Positions 18,467 to 29,153 of a DNA stretch of 64,000 nt are shown piece after piece. This stretch comes from Candidatus Eiseniibacteriota bacterium. Lineage in GTDB: Bacteria > Eisenbacteria > RBG-16-71-46 > CAIMUX01 > WJJG01. A program made the position numbers and the translations under genes. Each line of letters opens with the position of its first letter. The first letter of the stretch is position 1. The stretch covers positions 1 through 64,000 of the forward strand of contig JAGMBO010000057.1 in assembly GCA_023129715.1 (NCBI GenBank), in the 5' to 3' direction. Below the pieces are notes generated by a model. It had not been told where the DNA came from and made no database searches. It saw nothing but the letters and a program-made list of their open reading frames with translations.

Positions 18467-18492
18467 CAGGCCTGGGGAACGATTGCTAAGGT
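18463..18492 (+). promoter_or_regulatory. sigma70-like promoter for meaB and downstream genes
   Basis: A consensus TTGACA (18463-18468) overlapping the yraN stop and TAAGGT (18487-18492) are separated by 18 bp. Confidence 0.6.
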
Positions 18493-18603
18493 TCCTCTCT
18501 TGTCATGCCCAAGGCATCCTGCGGCATGCCGACGCCGGTGGGTTGTCTCGGACGGGTCGGGTCTGCCGGGCCTGGGCGCGAATCGGGCGGCGGCGGGGGC
18601 ATC

Positions 18604-19593
18604 GTGACCGGAGTGGGGAGCAAAGGAGCCCGAGGCGGCGCTCGAGAACGGGCCGAGCATCTCGCGGATGGGTTGTTCCGTCGAGATCGGCTCGCGATCG
18701 CCCGTTCTCTCTCTCAGGTTGAGGACAGCAGCCGGGTGGGCCGCGAACTCCTCGATCTGGTCTTTCCGCGCATTGGACACGCCCGCCGCATCGGCATCAC
18801 CGGCCCCCCGGGATCGGGCAAGAGCACGTTGGTCCATGCCGTTGCCATGCTCTTGCGCCGACGCGGCCAACGGGTCGCGGTGCTGGCGGTCGACCCGACC
18901 AGCCCCTTCTCAGGCGGAGCGATTCTCGGAGACCGGGTGCGAATGCCGGGGGCGGCGGGCGACGAGGGGTTCTTTGTTCGCAGCATGGCTTCCCGCGGCA
19001 GTCTCGGCGGGGTGGCGGCGACGACCCATGAGGCGAGCGAGGTTCTCGATGCGGCGGGATTCGACTGGATCCTGATCGAGACGGTCGGTGTCGGGCAATC
19101 GGAACTCGAGATCGTCGAACTCGCCGATACGGTTGTGCTCGTGCTCGTGCCCGAGTCGGGCGATGCCGTCCAGGTGATGAAGGCGGGCATCATGGAGATC
19201 GCCGATGTCTTCGTGATCAACAAGTACGACCGCGAGGGCGGCGACCGCCTGATGCGCGATATCTCGGTGACCATGCAGATCACGCAGTGGAGCCGCCCCG
19301 AGGGCTGGGTGCCGCCGATCTGTCCGACGGTGGCGACGTCCGATGAAGGCATTGAGCAGGTGCTCGCCGAGGCGGAGCGGCATCTTGCCTGGCTCCAGGA
19401 GGATCGCCCACGCCTCGAACGCTTCCGTGCCGAGAAGCTGCGGCGACGGTTGCAGATGCTGCTCAGTCGCATCCTGCTCGAGCGCGCCTGGAAGGCGGCG
19501 CAGATCGACGAGCAGCTCGATGGGGCGGTCGAGCGCATCATGGCAGGCGACCTCTCACCCTATCGCTGGGTTGCGGGGATCGAGTTGGGCTGA
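18604..19593 (+). CDS. meaB: MeaB/ArgK-type GTPase chaperone of methylmalonyl-CoA mutase
   Basis: The G3E P-loop GTPase shows GITGPPGSGKSTLVHA (Walker A), VLAVDPTSPFSGGAILGDRVRM, the switch region LIETVGVGQSELEI and NKYDREGGD. MeaB protects and reloads B12 in the mutase, whose subunits are encoded next to it. The GTG at 18604 gives 329 residues, the usual length. An ATG at 18505 is in frame, but it adds a low-complexity Gly-rich stretch and lies only about 6 nt after the predicted transcription start. The start is therefore uncertain, the identity is not. Confidence 0.92.
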   Translation: MTGVGSKGARGGARERAEHLADGLFRRDRLAIARSLSQVEDSSRVGRELLDLVFPRIGHARRIGITGPPGSGKSTLVHAVAMLLRRRGQRVAVLAVDPTSPFSGGAILGDRVRMPGAAGDEGFFVRSMASRGSLGGVAATTHEASEVLDAAGFDWILIETVGVGQSELEIVELADTVVLVLVPESGDAVQVMKAGIMEIADVFVINKYDREGGDRLMRDISVTMQITQWSRPEGWVPPICPTVATSDEGIEQVLAEAERHLAWLQEDRPRLERFRAEKLRRRLQMLLSRILLERAWKAAQIDEQLDGAVERIMAGDLSPYRWVAGIELG

Positions 19594-19650
19594 GCAGATC
19601 TGATCCCATCTGAGCGGATCCGAGCTGAGCGAAACGAGACGGAGGGAGCG

Positions 19651-20064
19651 ATGGAAGAGAAGATCCGGGTCCTGGTCGCCAAACCGGGGCTCGATGGTCA
19701 CGATCGCGGCGCCAAGGTTGTTGCCAGCGCGTTCCGGGATGCCGGGTTCGAGGTCATCTACACCGGGCTGCATCAGACGCCGGAGATGATCGTCGATGCC
19801 GCGATTCAGGAAGATGTCGACATTCTCTCGATCTCGGTGCTCTCCGGCGCCCACATGACGATTTTCCCGCGCGTGCTCGAGCTGCTGCGCGCACAGGGGG
19901 CGGAGGGGATTCACGTCATCGGTGGGGGGGTGATTCCGCGGGCCGATGCTCGCCGGCTGAAGGAACTCGGCGTGGGGGAGATTTTCGGGCCCGGAACGCC
20001 GACATCCGAGGGGGTCGCCTACGTCCGCAAATGGGTGGCCGCGCGACATGAGACGCAAGCCTAG
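19651..20064 (+). CDS. methylmalonyl-CoA mutase, B12-binding (small) subunit
   Basis: The 137-residue protein is a stand-alone cobalamin-binding domain. It has the DxHxxG motif in [12 protein letters not shown] (His is the lower cobalt ligand), SVLSGAHM and the GGGVIP loop. It should pair with the 551-residue catalytic subunit on the opposite strand at 23029-24684 to make a complete mutase, as in archaeal-type split enzymes. The RBS GACGGAGGGAG precedes the ATG. Confidence 0.94.
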   Translation: MEEKIRVLVAKPGLDGHDRGAKVVASAFRDAGFEVIYTGLHQTPEMIVDAAIQEDVDILSISVLSGAHMTIFPRVLELLRAQGAEGIHVIGGGVIPRADARRLKELGVGEIFGPGTPTSEGVAYVRKWVAARHETQA

Positions 20065-20109
20065 GGCCGCCCGCGAGAACCGGCGGCAATACGGCGCAGG
20101 AGGAAAGGC

Positions 20110-21252
20110 ATGGACTTCGCGTTGACCGAAGAGCAACAGATGATTCAGCAGACGGCCCGGGAGTTTGCCGAGAATGAACTGATCCCGATCGCCGAGGCTG
20201 TCGACGAGACTCGCGAACCGCCCATGGAGGCGGTCAAGAAGCTCGGCGGTCTCGGCTTTCTCGGCATGCTCGTGCCGGAGGAGTATGGGGGGGCCGGGCT
20301 GGATGATGTCAGCTACGTCCTCGCCATGGAGGAGATCGCCCGCGGCTGCGCCTCGACCTGTGTGATCATGGACGTCAACAATTCGCTCGTCTGCGAGCCG
20401 CTGCGCATGTTCGCCAACGAGGAGCAGAAGAAGAAGTACCTCGTTCCGCTGGCGCAGGGGATCAAACTGGGCGCCTACTGCCTGACCGAGGCCGACGCCG
20501 GCTCAGACGCCGGCAATGTGAAGACCCGCGCGGTGGAGGATGGCGACGACTACATCCTCAACGGAACCAAGCTCTTCGTCACCAATGGTGGGATCGCAAA
20601 CGTCTTCCTCGTCTTCGCCAGCACCGACCCGGAGAAGAAGACCCGCGGGATCACCGCCTTCATCGTCGAGGAGGACTTCCCCGGATTCCGTCGGGGGACA
20701 CGCGAGAAAACCCTCGGCATCCGCGGCTCGACGACCTACGAGATCATTCTCGAGGATGCGCGCGTGCCGCGGGAGAACGTTCTCGGCGAGCCGGGACGGG
20801 GCTTCAAAGTCGCCATGGAGGCGCTCGACTCGGGGCGGATCGGGATCGCTGCCCAGGCGGTCGGCATCGCCCGCGCGGCGCACGAGCGGGCGATCAACCA
20901 CGCCAAGGAACGCCAGCAGTTCGGTCGTCCGATCGGTGACTTCCAGGCGATCCAGTGGATGCTGGCCGACATGGCGACCAAGATCGAGGCGGCCCACCTG
21001 CTCACGCTGCGTGCGGCGGTGCTGCGCGATACGGGGGGCGACTACGTGACCGCCTCGGCGCAGGCGAAGCTCTACGCCAGTCGGATCGCGGTCGAGGTCT
21101 GTGACGCGGCGATTCAGGTGCATGGCGGCTACGGCTACACGCAGGACTATCAGGTCGAGCGCCACTTCCGGGACGCCAAGATCACCGAGCTCTACGAGGG
21201 CACCTCGGAAATCCAGCGCCTGATCATCGCCCGTCGCCTGCTGCGCGGCTGA
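20110..21252 (+). CDS. acyl-CoA dehydrogenase (first copy)
   Basis: The 380-residue flavoprotein has the family order: helical N-domain (FALTEEQQMIQQTAREFA), the FAD/substrate motif YCLTEADAGSDAG, LNGTKLFVTNGG, and the C-terminal catalytic region ITELYEGTSEIQRLIIARRL with the Glu base. It oxidises an acyl-CoA to the 2-enoyl-CoA and passes electrons to ETF. Chain-length specificity (butyryl, isobutyryl, 2-methylbutyryl or other) cannot be read reliably. Its place in a propionyl-CoA module suggests short or branched chains. Confidence 0.94.
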   Translation: MDFALTEEQQMIQQTAREFAENELIPIAEAVDETREPPMEAVKKLGGLGFLGMLVPEEYGGAGLDDVSYVLAMEEIARGCASTCVIMDVNNSLVCEPLRMFANEEQKKKYLVPLAQGIKLGAYCLTEADAGSDAGNVKTRAVEDGDDYILNGTKLFVTNGGIANVFLVFASTDPEKKTRGITAFIVEEDFPGFRRGTREKTLGIRGSTTYEIILEDARVPRENVLGEPGRGFKVAMEALDSGRIGIAAQAVGIARAAHERAINHAKERQQFGRPIGDFQAIQWMLADMATKIEAAHLLTLRAAVLRDTGGDYVTASAQAKLYASRIAVEVCDAAIQVHGGYGYTQDYQVERHFRDAKITELYEGTSEIQRLIIARRLLRG

Positions 21253-21337
21253 AGCGGAGTCGTGGGTGGGGCGGCAGGGGCCGCGCCCCGCCCGAATGCG
21301 GCGTATGACGTGCGGCCCCAAGGCGAGGACCACGAAC

Positions 21338-22486
21338 GTGAACCTTGGGCTGTCCGACGACCAGGAGATGCTCCTTCATGGCGTGCGCGAATTCGCCCAG
21401 GGGGAGATCGCGCCGCGCGCGCGGGCCATGGATGCCGAGGCGCAGATTCCGGCCGAGATCATCGACCAGATGCGTGAACTGGGACTCTTCGGCGCCCAGG
21501 TTCCCGAGGCTTACGGAGGGCTCGGCCTCGACACGGTCACCTACGCGGCGATCATCGAGGAACTCGCGCGCGCCTGCGCGGGGATCTCGATTCTGCTCAG
21601 CGTCCACTCCTCGGTGGCCGCCCATCCCCTGATGCTTTTCGGCAATGAAGAGCAGCGCCGGCGCTTCCTGCCGCACATGGCCGCGGGCGAGATCGGTGCC
21701 TTCTGTCTCTCGGAGCCCGAGAGCGGCAGCGACGCCGCCTCCCTGAAGACCAGCGCTCGCCGCGACGGCGACGACTACGTGCTCAACGGCACGAAGGTCT
21801 TCGTCTCGGGGGGTTCGCTGGCGAGCTTCTACCTGCTGATGGCGCGCACCGACCCGCAGGCGCGGCCACTCCACCGCGGCATCAGTGCGTTTCTCGTCGA
21901 GCGCGAGACGGCCGGCCTGATTCTCGGGCGCAAGGAAGAGAAGATGGGCCTGCGGGCGTCGGATACCATGGAGATCTTCCTCGAGGATTGCCGCGTACCG
22001 GTGGCCAATCGCATCGGTGAGGAGGGGGTGGGGTTCAAGATTGCGATGAAGAGCCTCGACAGCGGCCGCATCGGCGTCGGCGCGCAGGCGGTCGGCATCG
22101 CCCAGGCGGCGCTGCAGGAGGCGCTCGCCTACGCCAAGGTGCGCCAGCAGTTCGGCCACCCCTTGGTGCATTTCCAGGCGATCCAGTCGAAGCTCGCCGA
22201 GATGAGCACGCGCCTCGAGGGGAGCCGGCTGCTCGTGCGCCATGCCGCCTGGCTCAAGGACCAGGGTCGCCCCTTCACCCGCCAGGCGGCGATGGCGAAG
22301 CTCAACGCCTCCGAGGTCGCCACCTGGGTGACCCACCAGGCGCTCCAGATCCATGGCGGCTATGGCTACATGAAGGAGTATGCCGTCGAGCGCTACTACC
22401 GGGATGCGCGCGTGACCGAGATCTACGAGGGCACGAGCGAGATGCAGCGCCTGGTGATCGCGCGCTGCCTGCTGCGCGGGGAGTAG
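21338..22486 (+). CDS. acyl-CoA dehydrogenase (second copy)
   Basis: The 382-residue paralogue of its upstream neighbour shows FCLSEPESGSDAA, LNGTKVFVSGG and VTEIYEGTSEMQRLVIARCLLRG with the catalytic Glu. The GTG at 21338 aligns with the neighbour's N-terminus (LGLSDDQEMLLHGVREFA) and has AGGCGAGGA upstream; the in-frame start at 21266 adds an unrelated Arg-rich stretch. The two genes are separated by 85 nt and probably arose by duplication, perhaps with different substrates. Confidence 0.94.
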   Translation: MNLGLSDDQEMLLHGVREFAQGEIAPRARAMDAEAQIPAEIIDQMRELGLFGAQVPEAYGGLGLDTVTYAAIIEELARACAGISILLSVHSSVAAHPLMLFGNEEQRRRFLPHMAAGEIGAFCLSEPESGSDAASLKTSARRDGDDYVLNGTKVFVSGGSLASFYLLMARTDPQARPLHRGISAFLVERETAGLILGRKEEKMGLRASDTMEIFLEDCRVPVANRIGEEGVGFKIAMKSLDSGRIGVGAQAVGIAQAALQEALAYAKVRQQFGHPLVHFQAIQSKLAEMSTRLEGSRLLVRHAAWLKDQGRPFTRQAAMAKLNASEVATWVTHQALQIHGGYGYMKEYAVERYYRDARVTEIYEGTSEMQRLVIARCLLRGE

Positions 22487-22505
22487 CGGCTGGCCCGGTC
22501 CGGGT

Positions 22506-22577
22506 CTGCCCAGGCGCCCGCGCGGAATTCGGCCCCACGGGCTGCCCAGGCACCCGCGTGGAGTCAGGCGCGAGGTG
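22506..22577. repeat. imperfect 36-bp tandem duplication between convergent genes
   Basis: Two successive 36-bp units beginning CTGCCCAGGC (22506 and 22542) are nearly identical over their first 21 bases and diverge afterwards. They fill the gap between the convergent acyl-CoA dehydrogenase and epimerase genes. No clear intrinsic terminator is seen there. Confidence 0.55.
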
Positions 22578-22608
22578 CTCAGCCCAGGTTCGGGCCTGCC
22601 CCGATCCC

Positions 22609-23016
22609 TCAGTGATCCCCGCCTTCGCAGAGCTCGATCAGGATCCCGCCGGTCGTCTTCGGGTGGAAGAACATGATCTGCTTGCCTCCCGCGCCGCGAC
22701 TCGGCTTCTCCGCCAAGGGTTGGAGCCCCCGCGCCTTGAGCCGCTCGATCTCGCCGGGGAGATCGTCCACCGCCAGTGCGATGTGGTGGATTCCGGGACC
22801 CTTGCGCGCGAGGAACTTGGCGATCACGCTCTCGGGATCACTGGGCACGAGGAGCTCGAAGTTCGATTCCCCAACCTTGAGGTGGTAGCAAACGATCTTC
22901 TGGCTGCTCACTGTCTCGGTCGCCACCAGCTCGAGCCCCAGCGCATCCCGGTAGATGGCCAGCGCTTCCTCGGCACGGGCGACCGCGATGCCGATGTGGT
23001 CGATCTTGCGGATCAT
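22609..23016 (-). CDS. mce: methylmalonyl-CoA epimerase
   Basis: The 135-residue vicinal-oxygen-chelate protein interconverts (S)- and (R)-methylmalonyl-CoA. Metal ligands appear in the pattern His (KIDHIGIAV), Glu (NFELLVP), His (GIHHIALAVDD) and Glu (GGILIELCE). Length is normal. It is the last gene of the minus-strand pccB-mutase-mce operon, 12 nt after the mutase subunit. Confidence 0.95.
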   Translation of the reverse strand: MIRKIDHIGIAVARAEEALAIYRDALGLELVATETVSSQKIVCYHLKVGESNFELLVPSDPESVIAKFLARKGPGIHHIALAVDDLPGEIERLKARGLQPLAEKPSRGAGGKQIMFFHPKTTGGILIELCEGGDH

Positions 23017-23028
23017 CTGATTGCCTCC

Positions 23029-24684
<1,656 letters not shown>

Positions 24685-24792
24685 CGTCGCTTGCCTCGCT
24701 GTGCGTGCTCTCCCGCCGCCGGATCGCCGACGGCGCTGCGGCGCACGGGGCGTCCGGGCGGTCTCCGCCGGGACAACGGCGGGCGGGTCGGA

Positions 24793-26343
24793 TCAGAGCG
24801 GTATGTTGCCATGCTTCTTGGGTGGGTTCTGGAGACGCTTGTTCGCCAGAGCCGCCAGTGCCTTGATCAAGTAGGGCCGCGTGGCGCGGGGTTCGATGAC
24901 ATCGTCCAGGTAGCCGTGGCTTGCGGCGACGTAGGGATTCGCAAAGGAATCGCGGAACTCCCGGACGATCCGCTGCTGCTCGGCCTGCGGATCCTGGGCC
25001 TCCTTGAGGTGCTTGCGATAGATGATCTTGACCGCGCCCTCGGCGCCCATCACCGCGATCTCCGCGCTCGGCCAGGCGATGTTGACGTCGCCGCGGATGT
25101 GTTTCGAATTCATCACGCAGTAGGCGCCCCCGTAGGCCTTGCGCGTAATCACCGTCAGCTTCGGCACCGTTGCCTCGCAGTAGGCGTAGAGCAGCTTGGC
25201 GCCGTTGGTGATGATTCCACCCCACTCCTGGGCCGTGCCGGGCATGAAACCGGGGACGTCTTCGAAGGTGATGATTGGGATGTTGAACGCATCGCAGAAA
25301 CGCACGAAGCGCCCCCCCTTGCGCGAGCACTCGATGTCGAGCACGCCGGCGAGGAAGCGGGGCTGGTTGGCAACGATGCCGATGCTGCGGCCGCCCAGGC
25401 GGGCGAAGCCGACGATGATGTTGGCCGCGTAGTGCTCATGGACCTCGAGAAACGAGTCCTGGTCCATCACGCGCCGGATCACCTCGTGCATGTCGTAGGG
25501 CTTGTCGGGTTCGGGCGGAACCAGCGTGTCGAGGGCGGGATCCTCCCGGTCGGGATCGTCGGCCGGTTCCTCGTAGGGCGGGTCGCTCATGTTGTTCTGC
25601 GGGAGATAGGAGAGCAGGCGCTTGATCAGGTCGAGCGCATGGCGGTCGTCGCGGGCGGCGAAATGGGCGACTCCGCTCTTCGTGCTGTGGGCGCTGGCGC
25701 CGCCGAGCTCTTCGAAGCTGACGTCTTCCTGGGTCACCGCCTTGACGACATCGGGGCCGGTGACGAACATGTGGCTCGTTCCCTGGACCATGATGATGAA
25801 GTCGGTCAGCGCCGGCGAATAGACCGCGCCGCCCGCGGCCGGCCCCATCACCGCGGAGAGCTGCGGAATGACGCCCGAGGCGAGCGTGTTGCGCAGGAAG
25901 ATGTCGGCGTAGCCGCCGAGGCTGGTCACGCCTTCCTGAATGCGCGCCCCGCCCGAGTCGTTGAGTCCGATCAGCGGGCAGCCGTTCTTCAAGGCATGCT
26001 CCATGACCGTGCAGATCTTGCGCGCGTTTGATTCCGAGAGCGTCCCCCCGAGAACGGTGAAGTCTTGTGCGTAGGCGTAGACCTGGCGGCCGGTGATCCG
26101 GCCGGAGCCGGAGACGACGCCATCGCCGGGAAACTTGCGCTCCTGCATCCGGAAATCGGTGCAGCGGTGGGTGACGAAGGTCCCCATCTCCTGGAAGCTA
26201 CCCGGGTCGAGGAGATGCTCGATGCGCTCGCGGGCGGTCAGACGCCCCTCCGCATGGCGCCGCTCGATCCGTTCCGGCCCCCCTGCGGCAGAGACCGCGT
26301 CGCGGCGGCGGTGAAGGTCGGCAATCCGGGGTTCCTCGCTCAT
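24793..26343 (-). CDS. pccB: propionyl-CoA carboxylase beta (carboxyltransferase) subunit
   Basis: The 516-residue protein belongs to the acyl-CoA carboxylase carboxyltransferase family. It has two crotonase-like halves with [64 protein letters not shown] and AYGGAYCVM. Together with a biotinylated alpha subunit it would make methylmalonyl-CoA from propionyl-CoA. No biotin carboxylase or biotin carrier gene lies in the window, so that subunit must be elsewhere; a methylmalonyl-CoA decarboxylase alpha role is an alternative. AGGAGGAG precedes the ATG. Confidence 0.9.
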   Translation of the reverse strand: MSEEPRIADLHRRRDAVSAAGGPERIERRHAEGRLTARERIEHLLDPGSFQEMGTFVTHRCTDFRMQERKFPGDGVVSGSGRITGRQVYAYAQDFTVLGGTLSESNARKICTVMEHALKNGCPLIGLNDSGGARIQEGVTSLGGYADIFLRNTLASGVIPQLSAVMGPAAGGAVYSPALTDFIIMVQGTSHMFVTGPDVVKAVTQEDVSFEELGGASAHSTKSGVAHFAARDDRHALDLIKRLLSYLPQNNMSDPPYEEPADDPDREDPALDTLVPPEPDKPYDMHEVIRRVMDQDSFLEVHEHYAANIIVGFARLGGRSIGIVANQPRFLAGVLDIECSRKGGRFVRFCDAFNIPIITFEDVPGFMPGTAQEWGGIITNGAKLLYAYCEATVPKLTVITRKAYGGAYCVMNSKHIRGDVNIAWPSAEIAVMGAEGAVKIIYRKHLKEAQDPQAEQQRIVREFRDSFANPYVAASHGYLDDVIEPRATRPYLIKALAALANKRLQNPPKKHGNIPL

Positions 26344-26444
26344 CGGCTCTCCTCCTCGATCGGACCGGTGCCTGACCGGTCTGCTCCTCGACGCCGGCGC
26401 CCTATCCGGGGCCGGTCCTGTTTCTTCGGTTGCATGGAAGGGGG

Positions 26445-26474
26445 ATCATAGGCAATCGACCCGCAGATGGTCAA
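26445..26474 (-). promoter_or_regulatory. sigma70-like promoter for the pccB-mutase-mce operon
   Basis: Read on the minus strand, TTGACC (26474-26469) and TATGAT (26450-26445) are separated by 18 bp. The predicted leader to the pccB ATG is about 95 nt. Confidence 0.65.
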
Positions 26475-26496
26475 TTGTGCGCGATCGCTGTTGGTG

Positions 26497-26535
26497 CCGC
26501 TGCTGCTGCTGCTTCTGCTGCCGCTGCCGCTGGGG
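26497..26535. repeat. CTG/CCG trinucleotide microsatellite
   Basis: About a dozen consecutive GCT/GCC-type triplets, including CTGCTGCTGCTG, lie midway between the two divergent promoters. It is not part of a convincing reading frame. Confidence 0.7.
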
Positions 26536-26567
26536 CCCGGCGCCCAGCCCCGGCGCCGCGCCGAGGA

Positions 26568-26596
26568 TTGACATTGCGGGAGGCTGCGCCTAGGCT
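26568..26596 (+). promoter_or_regulatory. sigma70-like promoter for the enoyl-CoA hydratase gene
   Basis: A consensus TTGACA (26568-26573) and TAGGCT (26591-26596) are separated by 17 bp, about 135 nt before the ATG. Confidence 0.6.
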
Positions 26597-26731
26597 GCCA
26601 AAGTTTGCGTTGGGCTGCGTTTGCGTCGCTGCTGGGCACTTCCGCGCGGGTGGCGTGTGCCGGTCGAGGCACCGCGCCGCGGGAGGCCCGGGATCGGGCG
26701 GAGCGCACCGGCAGAGAAGGAGTGATTGGGT

Positions 26732-27514
26732 ATGGGTGGCAAGTACTTGCTCTGCGAGACAAGGGACGCGGTTGCGCGGGTGACGATCAACCGCCCCGAG
26801 AAACTGAACGCGATCAATCGGGAGGTGTTCTTCGAGCTGCGCGATTCCTTCGCCGCCATCGAGGCGGACGATGCCGTCCGGGCGGCGATTCTGACCGGCA
26901 GCGGCGAGAAGGCCTTCGCCGCCGGGGCCGATATCGCCGAATTGGCGCGGCTCAGCCCGACCGAGGCGCGTGAACTCTCCGCTCTCGGCCAGTCGGTGAT
27001 GGAAGGCATCGCGCGGCTGCGCAAGCCGGTGATCGCCGCGGTCAACGGCTATGCCCTGGGGGGCGGGCTCGAGCTGGCGCTCTGTTGTCACTTCCGCATC
27101 GCCAGCCGCAACGCCCGGCTCGGACTGCCCGAGGTGACTCTGGGCCTGATCCCCGGCTATGCCGGCACGCAACGCCTACCACGCCTGGTGGGCAGGGGGC
27201 GCGCCATGGAGATGGTGCTCACCGGCGCGGCCCTGCGCGCTGAGGAGGCGCTGCAGGCGGGGCTCGTCAACCGGGTGGTCGAGCTCGAGGAATTGATTCC
27301 GACGTGCGAGGGTATCGCCGGGACGATCGCCTCGCGCGGCCCCGTTGCGGTGGGCTTCGCGATCGATGCGATCAACCGGGGCCTCGACGGCACCCTCGAA
27401 GAGGGGTCTTGGCTGGAGCAGGCGCTTTTCGGGCTTCTCTGGACCACGGAGGACATGCGCGAGGGGTGCGCGGCGTTTCTCGAGAAGCGCGCGGCGCGAT
27501 TCAAGGGCCGCTAG
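26732..27514 (+). CDS. enoyl-CoA hydratase (crotonase family)
   Basis: The 260-residue protein has the crotonase fold with the oxyanion-hole segment AFAAGADIAEL and both catalytic glutamates: GYALGGGLELALCC and GLPEVTLGLIPGYAGTQRLPRLVG. It hydrates short-chain 2-enoyl-CoA, plausibly products of the nearby acyl-CoA dehydrogenases. The ATG at 26732 is chosen from GAAGGAG upstream; a TTG two codons earlier is possible. Confidence 0.93.
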   Translation: MGGKYLLCETRDAVARVTINRPEKLNAINREVFFELRDSFAAIEADDAVRAAILTGSGEKAFAAGADIAELARLSPTEARELSALGQSVMEGIARLRKPVIAAVNGYALGGGLELALCCHFRIASRNARLGLPEVTLGLIPGYAGTQRLPRLVGRGRAMEMVLTGAALRAEEALQAGLVNRVVELEELIPTCEGIAGTIASRGPVAVGFAIDAINRGLDGTLEEGSWLEQALFGLLWTTEDMREGCAAFLEKRAARFKGR

Positions 27515-27571
27515 CCGCCCGTTCTTGGCTTTTCCGTGCCATCTCCGCCCGGCACGCGGGGGGGGGGCGGC

Positions 27572-27601
27572 TGGACAGCCTCTCGCGGCCGAGCCTATAA
27601 T
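27572..27601 (+). promoter_or_regulatory. strong promoter for tRNA-Leu
   Basis: TGGACA (27572-27577) and the perfect -10 TATAAT (27596-27601) are separated by 18 bp. The tRNA begins about 60 nt after the predicted start. Confidence 0.65.
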
Positions 27602-27669
27602 CCCTCCGGGCATGGGGTCTTGCACGATTCGTGAGCCCGGCGGCGCCTCCGGCAGGCGGCGATGGCGGA

Positions 27670-27753
27670 GCGAGAGTGGCGGAACTGGTAGACGCGCTGG
27701 ATTTAGGATCCAGTGATGGAGACATCATGGGGGTTCGAGTCCCCCCTCTCGCA
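27670..27753 (+). tRNA. tRNA-Leu (anticodon TAG)
   Basis: The 84-nt class II tRNA has acceptor GCGAGAG paired with CTCTCGC plus discriminator A, D-loop GGTAGACGC, anticodon stem CTGGA/TCCAG with loop TTTAGGA (anticodon TAG), a long variable arm (TGATGG...CATCA) and T-loop GTTCGAGTC. CCA is not encoded. Confidence 0.96.
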
Positions 27754-27809
27754 AGCTCAGCCCGCGGGCCGCGGGCAGGCGAGGGGCGCCACCGAGGGGA
27801 GGTTGCGGA

Positions 27810-29138
27810 TTGAAGGTCGAAGTGCGGGAACCGGGGCCGTTGCGCAAGGAACTCGAGATCCAGCTGGATGTCGAAGAGGTCAATGCGTTCATCGATGAGC
27901 TGATCGGCGCGTTCCGCCGTCGGCACGCCTTCCCGGGATTCCGTCCCGGGAAGGTGCCCGACCAGGTCGTGCGCGTCCGGTTCCACGAGGAGATCGAGCG
28001 GGCCCTGCTGACCGAGCTGGTTCCCCGCTCGATCGATCGCGCCCTGGGGGAACAGGGCGTGCATCCCGCCGCCCCCGGCGACCTCTCGGCGATCCGTTAC
28101 CAGGCGGGCGAACCGCTGAGCTTCACAGTGGCCTTCTCGGTCTGGCCGGAGGTCGAGTTGGTTCCCTACGAGGGCATGGAGGTCGAACAACGCACCGAGG
28201 AGGTGACGCCCGAGGAGATCGAGGCCTTTCTCGGTCAGATCCGGGAGCGGGCCGCCGAGGCGGTTCCGGTTGAGCGCCCGGCGCAGGTGGGGGATCTGCT
28301 CTCGGCGGAACTCGACTCGATCGATGCGCAGGGCCAACGATTGAAGGGGACCCGGCGCGAGAAGGTCACCCTCGAGGTCGGCGCCCCGACGCTGTTGCCC
28401 GAGTTCCGCGAGGCGGCCGACGGGATCCGCCCCTCCGAGGCGCGGGAGCTATCGGTCACCTATCCAAAGGACTACGGCGAGGAGAGCCTGCGGGGGGCGA
28501 CCCGTCGCTATCGTCTCCGAGCGGTGCAGATTCAAGAGAAGAAGCTGCCCCCGCTCGACGATTCATTGGCTCAGAGGTTGGATGCCAATCTCGACCTCGA
28601 GGGGCTGCGGGCGCGGGTGCGTCTGCGTCTCGAGAGCGAGAAGCGCTTCGCCGCCCGGGAACGGCTGGAAGAGGAGATCGTCGAGCGGCTGATTGCAGCC
28701 AATGCTTTCGATCTGCCTGCGGCGGCGATCGATGGAGCGGTCGAGCGACTGCTCAAGCAGCTCGCGGAGCAGAACTCCGAGCTCGACCGGGAGGCCGCGG
28801 CCAAGGCCTACCGGCCGCGCGTGGAGCGGATCCAGCGCCGGGACTTCCTGCTCTCCAAGGTGGCGGAGCGGGAAGGGGTGCGGGTTACTGAGGCGGAGGT
28901 CGAGGGGGAGGTCGCGAGGCGGGCGCGTGAGGAGCGGCGTTCGGTTGAGGAGGTGCGCAAGGACCTTGGCGATCTCGACCGTTTCCGGCAGTTCCTCTTC
29001 GAGCGCAAGGTTTTCGACGCCCTCGTGGGCAAGGTCAAGGTACGGGAGGTGCGCACGGCGCCTACCCCGCCGGAGGCGCCGGTGACGGTCGCGCCCGCGG
29101 GGGAGGAGGAGACGCCGCCCCCCGCGGAGAAGCCATAG
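27810..29138 (+). CDS. tig: trigger factor, ribosome-associated chaperone
   Basis: The 442-residue protein shows the ribosome-docking signature FPGFRPGKVPDQVV (about residues 41-54), a middle FKBP-like domain (about 150-245, closing with KLPPLDDSLAQRL) and a long helical C-terminal arm. The FKBP part lacks the usual GG-containing substrate loop, so isomerase activity is doubtful. The TTG start is supported by GGGGAGG seven bases upstream. The tail is Pro/Glu rich. It opens the tig-clpP-clpX-lon cluster. Confidence 0.94.
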   Translation: MKVEVREPGPLRKELEIQLDVEEVNAFIDELIGAFRRRHAFPGFRPGKVPDQVVRVRFHEEIERALLTELVPRSIDRALGEQGVHPAAPGDLSAIRYQAGEPLSFTVAFSVWPEVELVPYEGMEVEQRTEEVTPEEIEAFLGQIRERAAEAVPVERPAQVGDLLSAELDSIDAQGQRLKGTRREKVTLEVGAPTLLPEFREAADGIRPSEARELSVTYPKDYGEESLRGATRRYRLRAVQIQEKKLPPLDDSLAQRLDANLDLEGLRARVRLRLESEKRFAARERLEEEIVERLIAANAFDLPAAAIDGAVERLLKQLAEQNSELDREAAAKAYRPRVERIQRRDFLLSKVAEREGVRVTEAEVEGEVARRAREERRSVEEVRKDLGDLDRFRQFLFERKVFDALVGKVKVREVRTAPTPPEAPVTVAPAGEEETPPPAEKP

Positions 29139-29153
29139 TAGGAGGATGCAGGG

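Larger units (their letters stand above)
26344..26731. other. divergent intergenic region between pccB and the enoyl-CoA hydratase gene
   Basis: This 388-bp gap contains a promoter for each direction and, between them, a CTG-rich microsatellite. No coding sequence is convincing. Confidence 0.6.

Noticed and set aside
27535-27556. CGTGCC/GGCACG hairpin after the enoyl-CoA hydratase gene
   Set aside because: Only 6 bp and followed by a G-run rather than a T-run, so not a credible terminator.
27760-27776. GCCCGCG/CGCGGGC hairpin between tRNA-Leu and tig
   Set aside because: No T-run; GC-rich inverted repeats of this size are expected by chance here.
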